A model generated the notes under the pieces. The model saw only the letters and a list, made by a program, of their open reading frames with translations. It ran no database searches and had not been told where the DNA came from. A DNA stretch of 16,946 nt from JALYQB01 sp035640155 (GTDB lineage: Bacteria > Actinomycetota > Actinomycetes > Mycobacteriales > Pseudonocardiaceae). The position numbers and the translations under genes are program-made. Positions 13,881 through 16,946 of the stretch are shown here, piece by piece; the first letter of the stretch is position 1; every line of letters starts with the position of its first letter. The stretch covers positions 1 to 16,946 of the forward strand of contig DASQWR010000087.1 of NCBI GenBank assembly GCA_035640155.1. The letters run 5' to 3'.

Positions 13881-14131
13881 AGGTCCTGATGGTCGGCGCG
13901 ACGGGGCCGGACGCCGGCATGGTCCTGCCCGAGCTCAAGCATCGGGGAGCGATGGTCCGGGCGCTCGTCCGCAGCGCGGACAGGGCCGCCGCCAGGCGAA
14001 CAGGAGCGGACGAGACCGCCATCGGATACCTCACGGAACCGGACACGCTCCGCGAGGCAGTCCGCGGCGTCGAGGACGTGTTCCACATCAACCCGGCGTT
14101 CGTTACAACAACACCATCCACGACTTCATGA
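13877..14131 (+). pseudogene. NmrA-like NAD(P)-binding protein, truncated by a deletion
   Basis: Starting at a GTG that overlaps the cupin stop, the frame gives KVLMVGATGPDAGMVLPELKHRG, then VRALVRSADRA and LREAVRGVEDVFHINPAF. This is the first 75 or so residues of an NmrA/atypical SDR with the GATGxxG cofactor loop at 7-13. After INPAF (about 14100) the homology ends and eight unrelated residues lead to a TGA. Family members have 250-300 residues, so about three quarters is missing. The next bases encode the tail of a different protein (see 14098-14229), which marks a deletion junction. The remnant has a cofactor loop but no catalytic or substrate domain and is probably non-functional. Confidence 0.78.
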
Positions 14132-14229
14132 TGCTCAACCCGCTCCGCGGGAGCGCTGCGGCGACCGGCGCCATCGAGCAGGGGATCGGCGTCCTTCGCA
14201 CCGCGCTGCACCCCCGCTGGAACGCCTAG
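14098..14229 (+). pseudogene. Alpha/beta hydrolase (HSL-like esterase), last 43 codons
   Basis: Frame 14098-14229 reads VRYNNTIHDFMMLNPLRG, then AATGAIEQGIGVLRTALH, ending at a TAG (14227-14229). The conserved HDF around the catalytic His, followed by a helix of this type, is the C-terminus of hormone-sensitive-lipase-like alpha/beta hydrolases. The Ser and Asp of the catalytic triad would be upstream and are absent. There is no start codon or ribosome site. The piece is joined directly to the NmrA remnant in a different frame. Confidence 0.68.
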
Positions 14230-14263
14230 ACCCAGAGCTCGCTTCAACGGGCCGACCGCTGCG

Positions 14264-14621
14264 TTAAGACCTGCGGGCCGCCGCGACCGCGTTGCGGCGC
14301 GCTCCGTAAACCGCCTCCTGCACCTGCGGATCGGCCAGCGCCCACAGCACACTGGCCGAGTCGGCACGGTGACGTCAGAACAACCCGGCCACCCGCACCG
14401 GCCGCGCCCGCTCAACCTGCTCGACCTCGACGCGGCGCTGTCGTTCGTCTCGGGCAGGTCTGCGGGATTCGGCAAGCTCGTCAGGCAACCCGTGGTCCTC
14501 CACCGATCGGTAGGTCGGATACGCCGAGCGGCCACCGGGTGAGCGGGTCGTGCCCGGACCCGTAGAGCGCCGCCCTGCACTCCTCGGTCACGACCGTGCC
14601 TGCCGTGATGCCCTTACCCTG
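14264..14621 (-). pseudogene. Decayed coding region of unknown family
   Basis: On the minus strand, protein-like sequence is spread over three frames. GKGITAGTVVTEECRAALYG with GHDPLTRWPLG lies in one, SAYPTYRSVEDHGLPDELAES through VRVAGLF (ending in a TGA) in a second, and DSASVLWALADPQVQEAVYG then ARRNAVAAARRS (ending in TAA at 14264-14266) in a third. The segments look like real protein and follow one another in the right order, but I do not recognise the family. They partly overlap the small frame at 14588-14905. Treat as a suggestion only. Confidence 0.3.
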
Positions 14622-14905
14622 CACCCCGCCCGTTCCCTCGCCCCGGCAGCTGCTCGTCGGCTCGTCGCGGGTGGCGGAGTCCAGGTGATCACCCTCACCC
14701 TGCCCTCGCCGACAGTGATCACGTGAAGATCAGTATTCCCCCAAGACTGGCGAGAGGGCTGGGTCAGCCAACCTGCGTGTAACAACCTTTCCAGGAGCCA
14801 CGATGATTGGTCAAGGGCCGCGGCCTGGAGCTTCAGCCTGAGCAGAGCAGTAGCGGCAGGCGATCGCGCAGCGACATCAGGGATGGCAGTGGTCGAGTAG
14901 TTCAT
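14588..14905 (-). CDS. Hypothetical small protein, possibly cut at its 3' end
   Basis: A 105-residue frame from ATG 14905. The first 75 residues look like genuine protein: an alanine/leucine-rich helical start (ATALLRLKLQAAALDQSSW, LLERLLHAGWL), then LHVITVGEGRVRVITW. The last 25 residues are Arg/Ala/Ser-rich and probably read through a junction into the decayed region downstream. No ribosome binding site is visible, and the gene stops 30 bases from IS66 sequence, so it may have lost its promoter. No family recognised. Confidence 0.35.
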   Translation of the reverse strand: MNYSTTAIPDVAARSPAATALLRLKLQAAALDQSSWLLERLLHAGWLTQPSRQSWGNTDLHVITVGEGRVRVITWTPPPATSRRAAAGARERAGCRVRASRQARS

Positions 14906-14935
14906 CGGGGGTTTTGTCGAGGGACTACGAGGTAA

Positions 14936-15547
14936 CTATTCAGCTGGGGTGAGTGCCGGGGGCAGCCAGGGGCCGGTGGTGAACAGCTGTTGGAGGGCGT
15001 GTAGTTTGTCGAGTCCCCATTTGGTGGCGGTGTCCAGGTAGGACTGCACGATCGCGAAGTCGATGAGGCCTTGCAGGGTTCGCCAGCAGCCACCGGAGGT
15101 GCGCTGCTGCACTTTGACCGGCCGCACGGCTCTTTCGGCTTCATTGTTCGTGAACGGAACGGCCAGATCGGTGGCGAACCGTAGGATCATGTCCTCGAAC
15201 CGGGCGATCAGGGTGCGGGCATCGGCCTCGAGGGCGCCGCGTTGGCCCTGGTTGTCGGCCCGTCCGCGGGCGAGCGCACCGTGGTAGTGGTTGCGGATGC
15301 GGGCCAGCACCGCCTCGTCGAGGGCCTCGGCGCCGCGGGCGCGGGCCTGGTCGGCGGCGTGGTGGGCCTCGAGCAGGGTGTCGGCCATCGCGAGCGCCCA
15401 TAGTTGGGCGTCGGGGTCGGCGTCGGAGATCGAGCGCAGATCCCGGAGCAAATGAGCCCCGCACCAGGCGTGCACGGCGGGCAGGTGGGCGTAGCCGGTG
15501 TAGCCGTCGCGGACCAGGACGTCGCTTCTGGCTTCCGGCAGCGACGG
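14936..15547 (-). pseudogene. IS66-family transposase, C-terminal fragment
   Basis: The minus-strand frame is open from just after a TAG at 15548-15550 to a stop at 14936. It reads VLVRDGYTGYAHLPAVHAWCGAH, then LLRDLRSI, ALAMADTLLEAHHAADQARA, FTNNEAERAVRPVKVQQRTSGG and DTATKWGLDKLHALQQLF, ending PWLPPAL. This is the second half of the IS66 transposase catalytic region, including the final Glu in NNEAE, plus the IS66 C-terminal tail. The N-terminal half (zinc-binding region and first catalytic Asp) and the accessory ORFs are missing. No ATG exists; a GTG at 15475 is internal. About 200 of roughly 500 residues remain, so the element cannot move by itself. Confidence 0.85.
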
Positions 15548-15935
15548 CTAGCTGACCGCCTGACCGATGACATCAGTGTGACCAGTGTGGGACGACTCCT
15601 GCGTCAGCACCGGGCACGCCGGAAGGATCAGCGAGGCGACGTAGCATAGCACACCGAACACGCTTAGGTTTGAGACTGCCGTTCTTGATGTTGCTGAGCG
15701 TGATGGGTGTTCGGGGAGTATAACTGATGCTCACCAGGTAAGATAACACGGCCACCGGTAGTTGTAGATGTTCTGAACGCGCGAAGGTAACGCCGTGTCC
15801 GCGACCCAGGCGCGAGTGTACAGCTCGGAGCGGTTGAGCCCCGACTACCGTCTCCAAACCACCTGGCGCGCGTCAACTTTTATCTCTTCTGTATCCTCGT
15901 GTCAAGGCTGCCCGTGCCCCCGTAGGAGGTCTACC
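15548..15935. other. Intergenic leader before the terminal XRE gene
   Basis: No gene is recognised. The stretch is AT-richer than most of the window, especially 15700-15770 and 15875-15900. An inverted pair CCGAACAC/GTGTTCGG lies near 15654 and 15706. A GTCAAC...TATCCT combination at about 15878-15896 resembles a promoter but has a short 14-base spacer. The sharp composition change at about 15650 suggests a junction with the IS66 remnant. Confidence 0.35.
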
Positions 15936-16946
15936 GTGCCCGACATGCCTACCGGCCAGCTCATCCGCCTGTACCGCATCGACCGCAAGAAGCACGACTT
16001 CCGTCGCTACTCACGCCGGTATCACGGTGCGCTACCTGGAGATGATAGAAGCCGGGACAAAGACGCCGACCCTGCACGTCCTGCGCAGTATCGCCAAGGT
16101 CCTGGGCGTGCGCACGTCGGCACTACTGGGTGAAGCGCCGAGCGAAGACCACGAGGGACAAGTCAACCCGCGTCTGGCCAAGATAGAACGCGCGCTTTTC
16201 ACCTACGGCAGCGTACCACTTGAAGCTACCGCCAGCCAGCCCGAGGACTTGGACGCCCGTATACAGGTCGCCGGTGATGCGTGGTACACGTCAGAAAATG
16301 CTTATAGTGACGTGCTTGCCCTGCTGCCGGGACTGATCGTGGAGACTGAGCAGGCAGTACGCGAGTCCGGGCGGTCACCTAACGCATGCAAGCTTGCTTA
16401 CAACCTCTATCGCCTTATCCGGGCGGTGTTAAAGCACTCCGGGCGGATCGACCTTTGCCCTATGATAGCCGAGCGCGCGATGCGTTATGCCGAGGAGACC
16501 GAAGACCCGCTGACTCTTGCCGCTGCCAGTTGGACGCTCGGGCAAACCCTTTTGAGCGATGATATGCCCCAGGGCGCGCTTGATGTTTCCTTGATAACTG
16601 CCGAGCGACTGGAGCCATCACTTTCGGACGGTAAGCCAGAGCTTTTTTCCATCTACGGCGGTTTGCTCCAATGCGCTGCGATAGCAGCCACGCGCATAGG
16701 CGACCCTTGGCGGGCGCGTGGGCTGCTGCGGGATAAGGCTATGCCAGCGGCGCGGCGTATCGGTGAAGGCCAGAACCATCAGACGATCTTCTTCGGTCCT
16801 ACCAACGTGGGTATCCATGCTACGGCCGTCGAGCTTGAAGCTGGTGAAATCGGCGAAGCGTTGCGTCTGGGCAATACGGTGGATATTTCGTTGATTGCTT
16901 CACTAGAACGCCGCTGTGCCCACTTGTACCACCTGATACGCGCCTA
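15936..16946 (+). pseudogene. XRE/TPR-type actinobacterial regulator, frameshifted, runs off the window
   Basis: AGGAGG at 15924-15929 places the start at the GTG 15936, giving PDMPTGQLIRLYRIDRK. Around 15987-15991 the homology moves one base forward. The other frame continues STTSVATHAGITVRYLEMIEAGTKTP and IAKVLGVRTSALLGE (a complete XRE helix-turn-helix), then runs open to the window end as helical TPR-like repeats (AASWTLGQTLLS, LLRDKAMPAARRIGEG, SLERRCAHLYHL). This matches the large actinobacterial family of XRE regulators with a C-terminal TPR domain of about 400 residues. An extra base in the run AAGAAG explains the break, as mutation or sequencing error. Codon use is unlike the neighbours: eight ATA codons in about 318, and many T/A-ending codons, suggesting transfer. 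Uncorrected, the product ends at 16133. Confidence 0.76.

Noticed and set aside
1..16946. CRISPR array, riboswitch or complete RNA gene
   Set aside because: No regularly spaced repeats, no recognisable riboswitch core and no full tRNA or rRNA were seen on either strand.

Overview
The window is high-GC, actinobacterial-type DNA. Coding regions show strong third-position G/C, many GTG starts and high-GC regulator families, and large shadow ORFs are common. It looks like accessory or scar-rich chromosome: intact small metabolic and regulatory modules sit among truncated insertion sequences, tRNA 3'-end scars and frameshifted genes. No CRISPR array, rRNA or complete tRNA was seen. Family assignments rest on reading motifs and remembered family sequences; no search was run.

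Left part (1-5300). An IS30 transposase tail (to 133) is followed by about 740 bases without a gene that hold 3'-end fragments of a tRNA-Arg (minus) and a tRNA-Gly (plus). Next is a MarR regulator (877-1332, minus) divergent from an NAD-dependent epimerase/dehydratase (1388-2209), with a 27-bp inverted repeat between them, then a short-chain dehydrogenase (2481-3458). A tyrosine-recombinase remnant and a frameshifted, truncated IS630 transposase follow, then an intact DinB/DUF664 protein (4750-5229).

Middle part (5400-10300). A GIY-YIG nuclease-like gene with a probable C-terminal frameshift and a decayed creatininase-family gene precede the most coherent module. This is a GlxA-type regulator (6949-7926, minus) divergent from a three-gene operon: an HD-domain protein resembling cyanamide hydratases, an isonitrile-hydratase-like DJ-1/PfpI enzyme, and a small membrane protein whose methionines recur every four residues along its predicted helices. 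The two enzymes suggest hydration of C-N triple-bond compounds (isonitriles, cyanamide or similar).

Right part (9855-16946). A natural fusion of a thioredoxin-reductase-like flavoprotein (CPFC active site, no clear NADPH motif) with a SAM methyltransferase (10313-11896, minus) is followed in the same direction by a gene broken in three frames. It is divergent from an XRE-cupin regulator. A TetR regulator, separated from the XRE gene by a stem-loop, is divergent from a cupin gene across a clear palindrome. The cupin gene overlaps the start of an NmrA-type gene, which is cut and joined to the last 43 codons of an alpha/beta hydrolase. Decayed sequence, an IS66 transposase C-terminus and an open-ended, frameshifted XRE/TPR regulator with foreign-looking codon use complete the window.

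Intact core enzymes and regulators stand beside many single-base frameshifts (IS630, GIY-YIG, creatininase, the 9.9-10.3 kb gene, the last XRE gene). The frameshifts reflect either decay in accessory DNA or indel errors in the assembly; the sequence alone cannot settle which.
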